From an uncultured Saprospiraceae bacterium (GTDB lineage: Bacteria; Bacteroidota; Bacteroidia; Chitinophagales; Saprospiraceae): DNA of 48,495 bases. A model generated the notes under the pieces. That model had not been told where the DNA came from. It did not search any database and saw only the letters and a program-made list of their open reading frames with translations. Made by a program: the position numbers and the translations under genes. The stretch is from contig CALKXE010000095.1 of NCBI GenBank assembly GCA_938003955.1, positions 1-48,495 on the forward strand, read 5' to 3'. Below, piece by piece: positions 17,793 to 27,037 of this stretch (positions are counted from its first letter, which is position 1; each line of letters begins with the position of its first letter).

Positions 17793-18419
17793 ATGAATGG
17801 AATAATAGGTAAAAAAATTGGTATGACCAGCATCTTCAATGAAGATGGAAGGAATATTAGTTGTACGATTGTTGAAGCTACTCCAAACGTAGTTACTCAA
17901 GTTAAAAGCGAAGATACCGATGGGTATTCAGCAATACAGTTGAGTCATGGAGAAGCGAAGGCTAAAAAAGGCCGTACTTCTAAAGCTCTTCAAGGACACT
18001 ATGAAAAAGCTGGTACCACACCAAAAAGAAAGTCTATTGAATTTAGAGATTGTACTTTAGCAAAATCTTTAGGTGACACTGTAGCAATTTCCGATATATT
18101 CGAAGAAGGAGATATCGTAAGAGCTATAGGGAAGTCAAAAGGTAAAGGTTTTCAAGGGGTAGTAAAGAGACACAAATTTAGAGGTGTTGGAGATGCTACA
18201 CACGGTCAACATAACAGATTAAGAGCTCCTGGTTCTATTGGTGCAGCTTCTTACCCGGCGAAAGTTGTTAAAGGTATGAAGATGGCAGGAAGAATGGGTG
18301 GTGAAAGAATCACTGTTAAGAATCTTGAAGTTGTTAGGATCCTAGAAGAAAAAAATCTATTGTTAATCAAAGGTGCTATACCGGGACATAAAGGGTCTAT
18401 TGTAGTTATCGAAAAATAA
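17793..18419 (+). CDS. rplC: 50S ribosomal protein L3 (uL3)
   Basis: A 208-aa early-assembly protein. It starts MNGIIGKKIGMTSIFNEDG and carries the internal loop segment KGFQGVVKRHKFRGVGDATHG that reaches towards the peptidyl-transferase centre. It follows rpsJ after 76 bp, and rplD begins 8 bp downstream. Confidence 0.98.
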   Translation: MNGIIGKKIGMTSIFNEDGRNISCTIVEATPNVVTQVKSEDTDGYSAIQLSHGEAKAKKGRTSKALQGHYEKAGTTPKRKSIEFRDCTLAKSLGDTVAISDIFEEGDIVRAIGKSKGKGFQGVVKRHKFRGVGDATHGQHNRLRAPGSIGAASYPAKVVKGMKMAGRMGGERITVKNLEVVRILEEKNLLLIKGAIPGHKGSIVVIEK

Positions 18420-18427
18420 CAAGTAAG

Positions 18428-19057
18428 ATGAAATTAGATATAGTAAATACAACAGGTGCAACTACTGGTAAAAGTATAGAATTACCAGAAATGGTATTTG
18501 GTATTGAGCCAAATGAGCACGCTGTATATCTCGCAGTAAAGCAATATAATGCAGCACAGCGACAAGGTACACATAAAGCGAAAGAGAAGGGTGAAATCAC
18601 AGCTTCTACTCGTAAGATAAAAAAGCAGAAAGGAACAGGTACAGCTAGAGCTGGTTCTTTGAAGTCAGGTGTATTTAGAGGTGGTGGTAGAATGTTTGGA
18701 CCAAGACCTAGAGATTACGACTTTAAGTTGAACAAAAAGGTTAAATCCTTAGCTAGAGCGTCAGCTTTTTCTCATAAAGTGAGTAATGGTAACCTATCTG
18801 TTATTGAAGATTTTACTTTTGATGCACCCAAAACAAAGTCGTTTAAGGATGTTTTAAAAGGATTGTCTTTGGAAGGAAAGAAGTCATTGTTTATAACTAC
18901 TGGCCATAATACAAATGTATATGCATCAAGTAGAAATATCCAAAGAACACAAGTTGTAAGTGTTGATGAGGTAAATACTTACCAAATCATGAATGCAAGC
19001 AATGTTGTAATTTCTGAAGGAGCAGTGGGTAAATTAAAAGAATTGTACGCCAAATAA
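18428..19057 (+). CDS. rplD: 50S ribosomal protein L4 (uL4)
   Basis: A 209-aa protein. The extended exit-tunnel loop is visible (KKQKGTGTARAGSLKSGVFRGG, about residues 63-84), followed by FGPRPRDYDFKLNKK. In Gammaproteobacteria L4 autoregulates the S10 operon through the leader, but the leader here is short and I see no comparable structure. Confidence 0.98.
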   Translation: MKLDIVNTTGATTGKSIELPEMVFGIEPNEHAVYLAVKQYNAAQRQGTHKAKEKGEITASTRKIKKQKGTGTARAGSLKSGVFRGGGRMFGPRPRDYDFKLNKKVKSLARASAFSHKVSNGNLSVIEDFTFDAPKTKSFKDVLKGLSLEGKKSLFITTGHNTNVYASSRNIQRTQVVSVDEVNTYQIMNASNVVISEGAVGKLKELYAK

Positions 19058-19069
19058 ATATAAACTAAG

Positions 19070-19372
19070 ATGGCTAAGAATATACTTATAAAACCTATCA
19101 TTTCTGAGAAATCAGAAAAATTGTCAGCGGGAACTCCAAGTCAGTACAGTTTCGTAGTGAACAAGTTAGCTAACAAAATAGAGGTGAAGAAAGCTGTAGA
19201 GGATATGTATCCTGGAGTGAAAGTAAGCAGAGTGAATACCGCTACTATGCCAGCAAAAGCTAAGTCTAGAAATACTAGGGCTGGTGTTTTGAAAGGTAGA
19301 GTTAGTGGTTACAAGAAAGCTTTTGTAACACTTGCCGAAGGCAGTGAAATAGATTTTTTCGGTGAGGTTTAA
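19070..19372 (+). CDS. rplW: 50S ribosomal protein L23 (uL23)
   Basis: A 100-aa protein at the tunnel exit and chaperone docking site. The start MAKNILIKPIISEKSEKLS and the core YSFVVNKLANKIEVKKAVE are typical. It is 12 bp after rplD; a 97-bp gap with a hairpin follows. Confidence 0.98.
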   Translation: MAKNILIKPIISEKSEKLSAGTPSQYSFVVNKLANKIEVKKAVEDMYPGVKVSRVNTATMPAKAKSRNTRAGVLKGRVSGYKKAFVTLAEGSEIDFFGEV

Positions 19373-19402
19373 CCCTCTAAGTACAAAATACTAATGTGAT
19401 GA

Positions 19403-19437
19403 AAGCTATAGATTGATTATTGGTTCAATTATAGTTT
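19403..19437 (+). promoter_or_regulatory. Hairpin in the rplW-rplB spacer
   Basis: CTATAGATTGA (19406-19416) pairs with TCAATTATAG (19425-19434) apart from one bulged G; the outer A-A-G/T-T-T bases extend it. There is no T run, so this is a candidate mRNA structure before rplB rather than a terminator. Confidence 0.4.
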
Positions 19438-19469
19438 ATATAATACATACTTGATAAAAAGATAAAGAC

Positions 19470-20297
19470 ATGCCAATAAAAAAGTATAATCCGATAACAC
19501 CGGGTACTAGAGCCAGAGTAGGTAATGCTTACTCAGAGGTTACTACAATGAAACCAGAAAAAAGTCTTACTAGTGGTAAGAGAAGAACTGGTGGTAGAAA
19601 CCATGATGGTAAAATGACCATGAGACATATTGGAGGTGGTCATAAGAAAAAATACAGAACAATAGACTTTAAAAGAGAGAAGGATAATATTCCTGCGAAA
19701 GTAAAGTCTATAGAATACGATCCTAACAGAACTGCATACATAGCACTTTTATGGTATGCTGATGGAGAGAAACGATATATTGTTGCTCCTGATAAGTTAA
19801 CTGTAGGTATGGAAATCATATCTGGAGAAAAAGCACTTCCTGAAGTTGGAAATGCAATGTTTTTAAGAGATGTTCCATTAGGTTCACCGATTCACGCAAT
19901 TGAGATGACTCCAGGTAAAGGAGCGGCACTTGCTAGATCAGCTGGAACTTACGGTACATTGGTTAGTAGAGAAGGAAAGTACGTTATCGTAAAATTGCCT
20001 TCAGGTGAAGTAAGAAAAATCTTATCAACTTGCAGAGCAACAATAGGAACAACAAGTAATCCTGATCACGGTCTTACTGTACTCGGAAAAGCGGGTAGAA
20101 AAAGATGGTTAGGAAGAAGACCTAGAGTTAGGGGTGTAGCGATGAACCCAGTAGATCACCCGATGGGTGGGGGTGAAGGTAGATCTTCAGGAGGACATCC
20201 TAGGTCAAGAACTGGTATTATGGCAAAGGGTCAGAAGACTAGAAATCCTAAAAAAGCTTCAAACAAGCTTATAGTTACAAGAAGAAAGAAAAATTAA
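19470..20297 (+). CDS. rplB: 50S ribosomal protein L2 (uL2)
   Basis: A 275-aa protein of normal length that joins subunits and supports peptidyl transfer. The key loop [18 protein letters not shown] begins at Met225, with the functionally important His230. The N-terminal [20 protein letters not shown] is typical. It is followed by rpsS after 23 bp. Confidence 0.98.
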   Translation: MPIKKYNPITPGTRARVGNAYSEVTTMKPEKSLTSGKRRTGGRNHDGKMTMRHIGGGHKKKYRTIDFKREKDNIPAKVKSIEYDPNRTAYIALLWYADGEKRYIVAPDKLTVGMEIISGEKALPEVGNAMFLRDVPLGSPIHAIEMTPGKGAALARSAGTYGTLVSREGKYVIVKLPSGEVRKILSTCRATIGTTSNPDHGLTVLGKAGRKRWLGRRPRVRGVAMNPVDHPMGGGEGRSSGGHPRSRTGIMAKGQKTRNPKKASNKLIVTRRKKN

Positions 20298-20320
20298 TCA
20301 TTAGCAATTAATACAATATA

Positions 20321-20584
20321 ATGGCTAGATCAATAAAAAAAGGACCTTATATATTTCACAAACTTTTAGGTAAGATTGAGAAAGCACAATCATCAGAAAG
20401 AAAGTCTGTAATTAAGACTTGGTCAAGATCATCAATGATCATACCGGGAATGGTTGGATTAACTATAGCGGTTCATAATGGAAAAACTTTTGTACCTGTT
20501 TTCGTTACTGAAAATATGGTAGGTCACAAACTTGGCGAATTTTCTCCTACGAGAACATTCAAAGGCCACGGTGGTAAGAAGTAA
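20321..20584 (+). CDS. rpsS: 30S ribosomal protein S19 (uS19)
   Basis: An 87-aa 30S head protein. It starts [15 protein letters not shown] and has [25 protein letters not shown] with a typical C-terminus ([18 protein letters not shown]). Confidence 0.98.
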   Translation: MARSIKKGPYIFHKLLGKIEKAQSSERKSVIKTWSRSSMIIPGMVGLTIAVHNGKTFVPVFVTENMVGHKLGEFSPTRTFKGHGGKK

Positions 20585-20615
20585 TTATTAGCGAAAGCTC
20601 GAAAAATTATATAGC

Positions 20616-20996
20616 ATGGAAGCTGTTGCAAAATTAAGAAATTGTCCGATGTCGGCTAGAAAGATGAGAATCGTAGCTGATAATATCAGAGGAAAGTCTG
20701 TGGACGAAGCTTTAAATATTTTAAAGTTTACCAAGAAGGAAGCTGCCACTTGGTTAGAGAAAGTAGTAGTCGCTGCTGTAGCTAATTGGGAAAATAAAGG
20801 CGATATGGTATATAGTGCCGCTGATTATGATCTCAAAATAAAGACAGCCTTCGTAGATGAAGGGACAATGCTCAAGAGATTCAGGCCAGCTCCACATGGT
20901 AGAGCTCATAGAATCAGAAAGAGACAAAATCACGTAACGATCATTGTTGAAAATGTGGTTGCGATTGAAGAAACTAACTCAGTAGAACAAGCATAA
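20616..20996 (+). CDS. rplV: 50S ribosomal protein L22 (uL22)
   Basis: A 126-aa protein. MSARKMRIVADNIRGKSV is near the N-terminus. The tunnel-constriction hairpin (DEGTMLKRFRPAPHGRAHRI) is complete, with no insertion or deletion of the kind linked to macrolide resistance. It ends 10 bp before rpsC. Confidence 0.98.
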   Translation: MEAVAKLRNCPMSARKMRIVADNIRGKSVDEALNILKFTKKEAATWLEKVVVAAVANWENKGDMVYSAADYDLKIKTAFVDEGTMLKRFRPAPHGRAHRIRKRQNHVTIIVENVVAIEETNSVEQA

Positions 20997-21006
20997 CTAT
21001 TAAGAT

Positions 21007-21750
21007 ATGGGTCAAAAGACAAATCCAATAGGTAATAGATTAGGAATCATCCGAGGATGGGATTCTAATTGGTACGGAGGTAAAGATTTCGGAGCTAAAG
21101 TCGTAGAGGACGAGAAGATCAGAAGATATCTAAATGCGAGAATAACGAAAGGTGGTGTTGCTAGAATAGTAATCGAAAGAACTTTGAAAAGGGTTACAGT
21201 TACTATGCATACATCAAGACCTGGAATTATTATCGGAAAAGGTGGATCTGAAGTAGATAGAATTAAAGAAGAGCTCAAAAAATTGACTGGTAAAGATATC
21301 CAGATCAATATAGTAGAGATCAGAAAGCCTGAACTAGATGCGTCAATCGTCGGTGAAAGTATCGCAAAGCAGATCGAATCGAGAATCAATTATAGAAGAG
21401 CTATAAAGATGTCTATTCAATCTACTATGAGAGCTGGTGCTGAAGGTATCAAAGTTAGAATCTCAGGTAGACTTAATGGTGCAGAGATGGCACGATCTGA
21501 AGAGTATAAAGATGGTAGAACACCATTGCATACATTTAGAGCTGATATCGATTATAAGTTACATGAAGCTTTGACTGTATATGGTAAGATAGGTATCAAA
21601 GTGTGGATCTGTAAGGGTGAAGTACTTGGAAAAAGAGATCTATCACCTAATGTAGGAGTTGATTCTGGAAAAGGAGGTAGAGGAGACAGAAGAGGAGGAA
21701 GAGACAATCGAAGAGGAAACGATCGAAGAGGAAACGATAGAAGAAGATAA
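21007..21750 (+). CDS. rpsC: 30S ribosomal protein S3 (uS3) with Arg/Gly-rich tail
   Basis: A 247-aa mRNA-entry protein. The KH domain shows [17 protein letters not shown] (about residues 75-91) and the C-terminal domain [15 protein letters not shown]. The last 29 residues form a low-complexity tail of RGG, RRG and NDRR units that the family core does not need. At DNA level it is a near-tandem GAGGAAACGAT repeat (21712-21741). Basic tails on S3 occur in other Bacteroidota; its role is unknown. Confidence 0.98.
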   Translation: MGQKTNPIGNRLGIIRGWDSNWYGGKDFGAKVVEDEKIRRYLNARITKGGVARIVIERTLKRVTVTMHTSRPGIIIGKGGSEVDRIKEELKKLTGKDIQINIVEIRKPELDASIVGESIAKQIESRINYRRAIKMSIQSTMRAGAEGIKVRISGRLNGAEMARSEEYKDGRTPLHTFRADIDYKLHEALTVYGKIGIKVWICKGEVLGKRDLSPNVGVDSGKGGRGDRRGGRDNRRGNDRRGNDRRR

Positions 21751-21766
21751 TTAAGTCAATTTGTTG

Positions 21767-21774
21767 TACCTTTG
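21767..21774 (+). promoter_or_regulatory. Candidate internal -7 box upstream of rplP
   Basis: TACCTTTG matches TAnnTTTG and lies in the 70-bp rpsC-rplP gap, one of the larger gaps in this operon. No TTG is present at the proper -33 distance, so the promoter assignment is tentative. Confidence 0.35.
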
Positions 21775-21820
21775 CCAAACTTTTATAAAAAGTAGGTGAA
21801 AATATAAAAGCATTTATAAG

Positions 21821-22237
21821 ATGTTACAACCAAAAAGAACAAAATATAGAAAGCAGCAGAAAGGTAGATTAAAAGGAATAGCTCATAGAGGTAGTACTAT
21901 TAATTTTGGTTCTTTTGCTTTGAAGTCCATGGACGAGAAGTTTATCACAAACAGACAGATAGAATCTGCAAGGATTGCGATGACAAGGTTCATGAAAAGA
22001 GAGGGGAAGGTTTGGATAAGAATTTTTCCAGACAAACCAATAACTAAGAAGCCCGCTGAAGTAAGGATGGGTAAAGGTAAGGGTGCTCTTGATCATTATG
22101 TAGCTGCAATTAAGCCAGGTACAATAATGTTTGAAATGGATGGTGTTCCTATTGATGTTGCTCAAGAAGCAATGAGATTAGCTGCACAAAAACTTCCAGT
22201 TAAAACGAAGTTTGTTATTAGAAGAGACTTCGCATAA
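21821..22237 (+). CDS. rplP: 50S ribosomal protein L16 (uL16)
   Basis: A 138-aa protein. The start [19 protein letters not shown] and the segment [20 protein letters not shown] are typical. It binds near the A-site tRNA. rpmC starts 25 bp after its stop. Confidence 0.98.
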   Translation: MLQPKRTKYRKQQKGRLKGIAHRGSTINFGSFALKSMDEKFITNRQIESARIAMTRFMKREGKVWIRIFPDKPITKKPAEVRMGKGKGALDHYVAAIKPGTIMFEMDGVPIDVAQEAMRLAAQKLPVKTKFVIRRDFA

Positions 22238-22262
22238 TTGGTTAAATATTAAAGTTGAACAA

Positions 22263-22517
22263 ATGGCAACTAAGAAATTTATAGAGCTACAAGAGCTCGC
22301 AGATGATGTTTTAAAAAACGAATTAGTAGAGGCTAAGACTGATCATAATAAGATGAAGTTTGAGCACGCTATTAAAGGATTAGAAAATCCTCTAGTACTT
22401 AGGGAGGTGAAAAAAGATATCGCTAGACTTCAGACTGAAATCAGAAGAAGAGAAATAGCGGCTATGACACCAGAGCAAATAGCTAGAAGAACTAAGATTA
22501 GAGCAAGAAGAAAATAA
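22263..22517 (+). CDS. rpmC: 50S ribosomal protein L29 (uL29)
   Basis: 84 aa from ATG 22263 ([20 protein letters not shown]). A longer frame starts at 22212 inside rplP but adds only unconserved residues. The L29 helical hairpin with [21 protein letters not shown] is clear. The C-terminal extension ([20 protein letters not shown]) makes it longer than the usual 60-70 aa. Confidence 0.96.
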   Translation: MATKKFIELQELADDVLKNELVEAKTDHNKMKFEHAIKGLENPLVLREVKKDIARLQTEIRRREIAAMTPEQIARRTKIRARRK

Positions 22518-22546
22518 TTCGGCTTAAACTGCAAATTAATTTAGCA

Positions 22547-22804
22547 ATGACAGAAAGAGCATTACGTAAACAAAGAATAGGTAGAGTATCCAGTAGTAAA
22601 ATGGATAAGTCAATATCTGTACTAGTTGAAAGAAAATTGAGACACCCTATTTACGGTAAATTCGTAAAGAAGTCTAAAAAGTTTATTGCACACGATGAGA
22701 AAAACGAGTGTAATGAAGGTGATAAGGTGAAGATCATGGAGTGCCGTCCTCTTAGTAAGAGAAAAAGATGGAGACTTATTGAAATTCTCGATAGGGCTAA
22801 ATAG
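22547..22804 (+). CDS. rpsQ: 30S ribosomal protein S17 (uS17)
   Basis: An 85-aa OB-fold primary binder of 16S rRNA. The typical segments are [39 protein letters not shown] and [15 protein letters not shown]. Confidence 0.98.
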   Translation: MTERALRKQRIGRVSSSKMDKSISVLVERKLRHPIYGKFVKKSKKFIAHDEKNECNEGDKVKIMECRPLSKRKRWRLIEILDRAK

Positions 22805-22835
22805 TAAATTCATAACGCTATAAATATTTTTAGCA

Positions 22836-23201
22836 ATGATACAACAAGAATCAAGACTCAAAGTAGCTGATAATAGTGGAGCCAAGGAGGTACTATGTAT
22901 AAGAGTACTAGGTGGGTCGAAAAGAAGATATGCATCTGTAGGTGACCAAATAGTGGTTACTGTAAAGCATGCTAACCCTGGTGGGGTAAAAAAAGGTACA
23001 GTATCGAGAGCTGTTATCGTTAGAACTAGAAAAGAAATTCGTAGAAAGGATGGATCCTATATTAGGTTCGATGACAATGCAGTAGTGTTGTTAACGGCAG
23101 CTGAGGAGCCAAGAGGAACTAGGATTTTTGGCCCTGTAGCGAGAGAGTTAAGAGATGGTGATTATATGAAGATTATATCTTTAGCACCTGAGGTACTTTA
23201 A
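22836..23201 (+). CDS. rplN: 50S ribosomal protein L14 (uL14)
   Basis: A 121-aa protein of normal length. The start [20 protein letters not shown] and the end [18 protein letters not shown] are family hallmarks. It lies at the subunit interface. Confidence 0.98.
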   Translation: MIQQESRLKVADNSGAKEVLCIRVLGGSKRRYASVGDQIVVTVKHANPGGVKKGTVSRAVIVRTRKEIRRKDGSYIRFDDNAVVLLTAAEEPRGTRIFGPVARELRDGDYMKIISLAPEVL

Positions 23202-23227
23202 TTTGTTGAACATTTAGCATTTAAGAA

Positions 23228-23563
23228 ATGAGTAACAGTAAAAGATTTGCACCTAAATTTAAGATAAAGAAGGGTGATAACGTAAAAGTGATTTCAGGTT
23301 CTAATAAAGGAACCAGTGGTAATGTACTTGAAATTCATGCTAAAACTGGTAAGGCAGTTGTAGAGGGTGTGAATTTGGCTAAAAAGCATACAAAGCCTAC
23401 AAATGATAATCCTGGTGGAATTAATGAAATTTCACTTCCTATAGATATTTCAAATCTTGCATATATTGATTCAAAGTCTGGAGAAACTACGAGAGTAGGG
23501 TACAGAATAGAGGATGGTAAAAGTGTAAGATATTCTAAAAAATCTGGAGAAACTATCAAGTAA
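23228..23563 (+). CDS. rplX: 50S ribosomal protein L24 (uL24)
   Basis: A 111-aa assembly initiator. The KOW motif is [20 protein letters not shown], followed by [14 protein letters not shown]. Its stop shares one base with the rplE start codon (TAATG), so translation is coupled. Confidence 0.98.
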   Translation: MSNSKRFAPKFKIKKGDNVKVISGSNKGTSGNVLEIHAKTGKAVVEGVNLAKKHTKPTNDNPGGINEISLPIDISNLAYIDSKSGETTRVGYRIEDGKSVRYSKKSGETIK

Positions 23564-24120
23564 TGAGATATACACCAAGATTAAAGACAAAATATAAAGA
23601 AGAGATTATCTCTGCTTTGAACGAACAATTTGGTTACAAATCAATAATGCAAGTTCCAAAATTAGAGAAAATATGTATCAATCAGGGTGTAGGTGAAGCT
23701 ACACAGGATAAAAAGTTGGTAGATAATGCTCTTAATGAGATTACTAAGATTGCTGGTCAAAAAGCGGTTTCAGTAAAAGCAAGGAAATCTGTTTCGAACT
23801 TTAAGTTAAGAGAAGGTATGCCAATTGCTGCCAGAGTAACATTAAGGGATGAGCAGATGTATGAGTTCTTAGATAGATTAGTTTCTGTAGCTTTACCAAG
23901 GGTAAGGGATTTTAGAGGAATTAATGATAAGAGTTTTGATGGAAGAGGTAATTATTCTTTAGGGATAAAGGAGCAGATTATATTTCCTGAAATCGTACTT
24001 GATCAAGTTAATAAAATAACTGGTATGGATATCAACTTTGTAACTTCAGCAAAAACTGATGCAGAAGCATTAGCTTTATTGAAGGCGCTTGGGATGCCAT
24101 TCAAAAATCAGAATAAGTAA
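23563..24120 (+). CDS. rplE: 50S ribosomal protein L5 (uL5)
   Basis: A 185-aa 5S rRNA-binding protein. Visible motifs are [38 protein letters not shown] and [19 protein letters not shown]. It overlaps rplX by one base; rpsN follows after 6 bp. Confidence 0.98.
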   Translation: MRYTPRLKTKYKEEIISALNEQFGYKSIMQVPKLEKICINQGVGEATQDKKLVDNALNEITKIAGQKAVSVKARKSVSNFKLREGMPIAARVTLRDEQMYEFLDRLVSVALPRVRDFRGINDKSFDGRGNYSLGIKEQIIFPEIVLDQVNKITGMDINFVTSAKTDAEALALLKALGMPFKNQNK

Positions 24121-24126
24121 TATACT

Positions 24127-24396
24127 ATGGCAAAGAAATCATTAATAGCTAGAGAAGTCAAAAGACAAAAACTAGTAGCTAAGTATGCAGAACTAAGAGC
24201 TCAGTTAAAGAAGGAAGGAAAGTGGGATGAACTGGATAAGTTACCTAAGAATTCTTCTGCAGTGAGACTTCATAATAGATGTCAACTGACTGGTAGGCCT
24301 AAGGGGTATATGAGAAAGTTTGGTATAAACAGAGTAACATTTAGACAAATGGCTCTTGATGGTAAAATACCAGGTATAACTAAGGCAAGTTGGTAA
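24127..24396 (+). CDS. rpsN: 30S ribosomal protein S14 (uS14), zinc-free form
   Basis: An 89-aa long-form S14. It has [19 protein letters not shown] at the C-terminus but not the paired CxxC motifs of the short zinc-binding form, so it should not need zinc. Together with the zinc-free L36 it suggests a ribosome with low zinc dependence in these two proteins. Confidence 0.98.
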   Translation: MAKKSLIAREVKRQKLVAKYAELRAQLKKEGKWDELDKLPKNSSAVRLHNRCQLTGRPKGYMRKFGINRVTFRQMALDGKIPGITKASW

Positions 24397-24452
24397 AATA
24401 GAACTAGTTTCTATTAGATAAACAAACTAATAAAAGTAAAAGATATTATAAT

Positions 24453-24857
24453 ATGATAACTACTGATCCAATAGCAGATTATCTTACGAGAATAAGAAAT
24501 GCGCAGAAGGCTGGCCACAGAACCGTTGTGATTCCTGCATCAAAAATGAAGAAAGGTATTACTGAGATCCTGTATGATCAAGGTTTTATACTTAAATACA
24601 AGTTTGATGATTCTGAAGGAATTGGTGGTGTGATTAAGATTGCTATAAAGTATGATCCTGAAACTAAAGAACCTATCATAAAGAAGTTAGGTAGAATTAG
24701 TAAGCCTGGTCTAAGAAAATATTCGCCTGCAAATGAAATTCCTAGAATTATTAATGGTTTAGGAGTAGCTATCGTATCAACGTCAAAAGGTTTGATGACT
24801 GATAAGCAGGCAAGAAATGAAAATGTTGGTGGTGAACTTGTTTGCTACATATACTAA
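24453..24857 (+). CDS. rpsH: 30S ribosomal protein S8 (uS8)
   Basis: A 134-aa protein with the start TDPIADYLTRIRNAQKAGH and C-terminal VAIVSTSKGLMTDKQARNEN. In E. coli S8 represses the spc operon at the rplX-rplE junction. Here a small hairpin-like sequence (24396-24415, AATAGAAC/GTTTCTATT) precedes rpsH. Confidence 0.98.
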   Translation: MITTDPIADYLTRIRNAQKAGHRTVVIPASKMKKGITEILYDQGFILKYKFDDSEGIGGVIKIAIKYDPETKEPIIKKLGRISKPGLRKYSPANEIPRIINGLGVAIVSTSKGLMTDKQARNENVGGELVCYIY

Positions 24858-24881
24858 TAACAATATTTTAAAAAAAATATC

Positions 24882-25436
24882 ATGTCAAGAATAGGCAAAG
24901 CACCAGTAGCAATACCCGGAGGAGTAACCGTAACTATAGATAATTCTAATGTTGTTAAAGTTAAGGGGCCAAAAGGAGAGTTGACTCAGCAGGTTGATCA
25001 AGATCTAACCGTTGAAGTAAAAGAGGGTGAAGTAGTATTATCGAGACCAACTGACCAGATTAGACACAAAGCTGTCCATGGTTTATTTAGATCTCTTATA
25101 GCTAATATGGTTACGGGTGTAACTGATGGTTATATGAAAGAGATGGAATTGATAGGAGTAGGTTATAGAGCCGGTAACACTGGTAACCTTTTAGAGTTAA
25201 CTTTAGGTTTTTCTCACCCTATTTATTTCTCAATACCTAGTGAACTTAAGTTGGAAACAAAGATGGAGAAAGGAACTCCCCCAACTGTAATATTAACGGG
25301 TACTGATAAGCAGTTGATAGGTCAAGTTGCTGCAAAAATTCGTGCCTTTAGAAGTCCAGAACCTTATAAGGGTAAAGGTATCAGATTTAAGGGAGAAGAA
25401 ATTAGAAGAAAAGCGGGTAAGACAGCTGCTAAATAA
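24882..25436 (+). CDS. rplF: 50S ribosomal protein L6 (uL6)
   Basis: A 184-aa protein with two L6 repeats. It starts MSRIGKAPVAIPGGVTVTID and ends with the conserved PEPYKGKGIRFKGEEIRRKAGK. Length is normal. Confidence 0.98.
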   Translation: MSRIGKAPVAIPGGVTVTIDNSNVVKVKGPKGELTQQVDQDLTVEVKEGEVVLSRPTDQIRHKAVHGLFRSLIANMVTGVTDGYMKEMELIGVGYRAGNTGNLLELTLGFSHPIYFSIPSELKLETKMEKGTPPTVILTGTDKQLIGQVAAKIRAFRSPEPYKGKGIRFKGEEIRRKAGKTAAK

Positions 25437-25487
25437 TTAGTGTGCACAAAGTAATGTTGCGCAAGATTAAAAATAAATACATCAGAG

Positions 25488-25832
25488 ATGATTTCTAAAT
25501 TAAAGAGTAGAAAGAGAATACAGAAGAGGATTAGGAAGAAAGTTAGTGGTGTAGCCGCTAAGCCTAGATTAGCTGTATTTAGAAGTAATAAAGCTATAGC
25601 ATGTCAACTTATTGATGATATTAATGGTGTTACATTGGCTAGTGCGTCTTCTAAGGAGGTGTCGTCAGATGGGAATAAGTCAGAAATTTCTAAAAAAGTT
25701 GGTGAGTTAATTGCAAGTAAAGCGAAAGCGATTGGAATTGAGGTTGCAAAGTTTGATAGAGGTGGTAATTTATATCATGGTAGAGTTAAGTCTTTAGCTG
25801 ATGGTGCCAGAGAGGCAGGTTTAAATTTTTAA
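25488..25832 (+). CDS. rplR: 50S ribosomal protein L18 (uL18)
   Basis: A 114-aa 5S rRNA-binding protein. The basic N-terminus ([15 protein letters not shown]), [19 protein letters not shown] and the end [17 protein letters not shown] are typical. Confidence 0.98.
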   Translation: MISKLKSRKRIQKRIRKKVSGVAAKPRLAVFRSNKAIACQLIDDINGVTLASASSKEVSSDGNKSEISKKVGELIASKAKAIGIEVAKFDRGGNLYHGRVKSLADGAREAGLNF

Positions 25833-25845
25833 AAAAGAATAAACG

Positions 25846-26361
25846 ATGGCAAAAAATACTGATAGAGTAAAACCGGCTGATGCTGAACTTAAAGAAAAGT
25901 TAGTTAATCTAAGTCGTGTTGCTAAAGTAACTAAAGGGGGTAGAACATTTAGTTTTTCTGCACTTGTAGTAGTGGGTGATGAAAAAGGAACTGTTGGGCA
26001 CGGTCTTGGTAAAGCAAGGGATGTATCTGAGTCGATTTCAAAGGCTGCTGATGATGCTAAGAAAAATCTTGTGAAAGTACCTATTTTTAATGGTACTATT
26101 CCTCACGAGCAGTTAGGAAAATATGGTGCTGGTAAGGTTTTAATAAAGCCAGCTGCAGATGGTACAGGTGTTATCGCCGGTGGTGCAATGAGAGCTGTAT
26201 TAGAAATTGCGGGTGTACATAATGTATTAGCAAAATCTCAAGGGTCTTCAAATCCGCATAATGTTGTGAAAGCAACTGTTGATGCATTAAGAAGGTTAAG
26301 AAGTCCTTTACAAATAGCTAAAGACAGAGGTATATCATTGAATAAACTTTTTGAAGGATAG
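25846..26361 (+). CDS. rpsE: 30S ribosomal protein S5 (uS5)
   Basis: A 171-aa protein with an N-terminal double-stranded-RNA-binding-like fold ([20 protein letters not shown]) and a C-terminal domain ([38 protein letters not shown]). It ends 16 bp before rpmD. Confidence 0.98.
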   Translation: MAKNTDRVKPADAELKEKLVNLSRVAKVTKGGRTFSFSALVVVGDEKGTVGHGLGKARDVSESISKAADDAKKNLVKVPIFNGTIPHEQLGKYGAGKVLIKPAADGTGVIAGGAMRAVLEIAGVHNVLAKSQGSSNPHNVVKATVDALRRLRSPLQIAKDRGISLNKLFEG

Positions 26362-26377
26362 TCAATACTTAAAGACC

Positions 26378-26557
26378 ATGATGAAATTAAAAGTTACTCA
26401 AGTAAAGAGTGTTATAGACAGAACTAAAAGACAAAAAGATACAATGTATGCTTTGGGTCTTAGAAAAATGAACCAAGTTGTAGTAAAAGAAGCTACTCCA
26501 CAGATAGTTGGAATGCTTGGTAAAGTGAAACATTTAGTTAATATCGAAGAGGCGTAA
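26378..26557 (+). CDS. rpmD: 50S ribosomal protein L30 (uL30)
   Basis: 59 aa from ATG 26378, or 58 from the next ATG at 26381. A longer TTG frame from 26351 overlaps rpsE and adds unconserved residues. The core MKLKVTQVKSVIDRTKRQKD and TMYALGLRKMNQVVV is a standard L30. Confidence 0.97.
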   Translation: MMKLKVTQVKSVIDRTKRQKDTMYALGLRKMNQVVVKEATPQIVGMLGKVKHLVNIEEA

Positions 26558-26581
26558 ACCTTCGAAGAAAGATACAAAGTT

Positions 26582-27028
26582 ATGGAACTGCATAATCTTA
26601 GGCCTGCTAAAGGGGCAACAAAGTCAGATAAAAGAATTGGTAGAGGTCAAGGAGCTGGTACAGGTGGTACTGCTGGTAGAGGTCATAAAGGTGCTAAATC
26701 TAGATCTGGGTATAGTAGGAAAAGAGCTTTTGAAGGTGGACAAATGCCACTTCAGATGAGACTTCCTAAAAGAGGATTTAAGAATATAAATAGAGTAGAG
26801 TATGTCGGAATTAACGTTGCGAGACTTCAGGATTTATCTGTTAAATATAATTTGTCTGAAATTTCTGAAGCAACTTTAGCGGCGGCTGGTGTAATAAAGA
26901 AGAATGATATAGTTAAGGTACTAGGAAATGGTGAGATTTCTACAAAGTTGACAGTTTCAACTAGTGCGATTTCAACATCTGCCAAGGAGAAGATCGAAGC
27001 TGCAGGTGGTTCTGTTAATATTGGATAA
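26582..27028 (+). CDS. rplO: 50S ribosomal protein L15 (uL15)
   Basis: A 148-aa protein with the Gly-rich basic N-terminal extension (RIGRGQGAGTGGTAGRGHKG), GGQMPLQMRLPKRGF and a globular C-terminal domain. It is 9 bp upstream of secY, the usual pairing. Confidence 0.98.
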   Translation: MELHNLRPAKGATKSDKRIGRGQGAGTGGTAGRGHKGAKSRSGYSRKRAFEGGQMPLQMRLPKRGFKNINRVEYVGINVARLQDLSVKYNLSEISEATLAAAGVIKKNDIVKVLGNGEISTKLTVSTSAISTSAKEKIEAAGGSVNIG

Positions 27029-27037
27029 GAAATAGAA

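Noticed and set aside
22212-22262. Longer N-terminus for L29
   Set aside because: It overlaps the end of rplP and adds no conserved sequence; ATG 22263 gives a normal L29 start.
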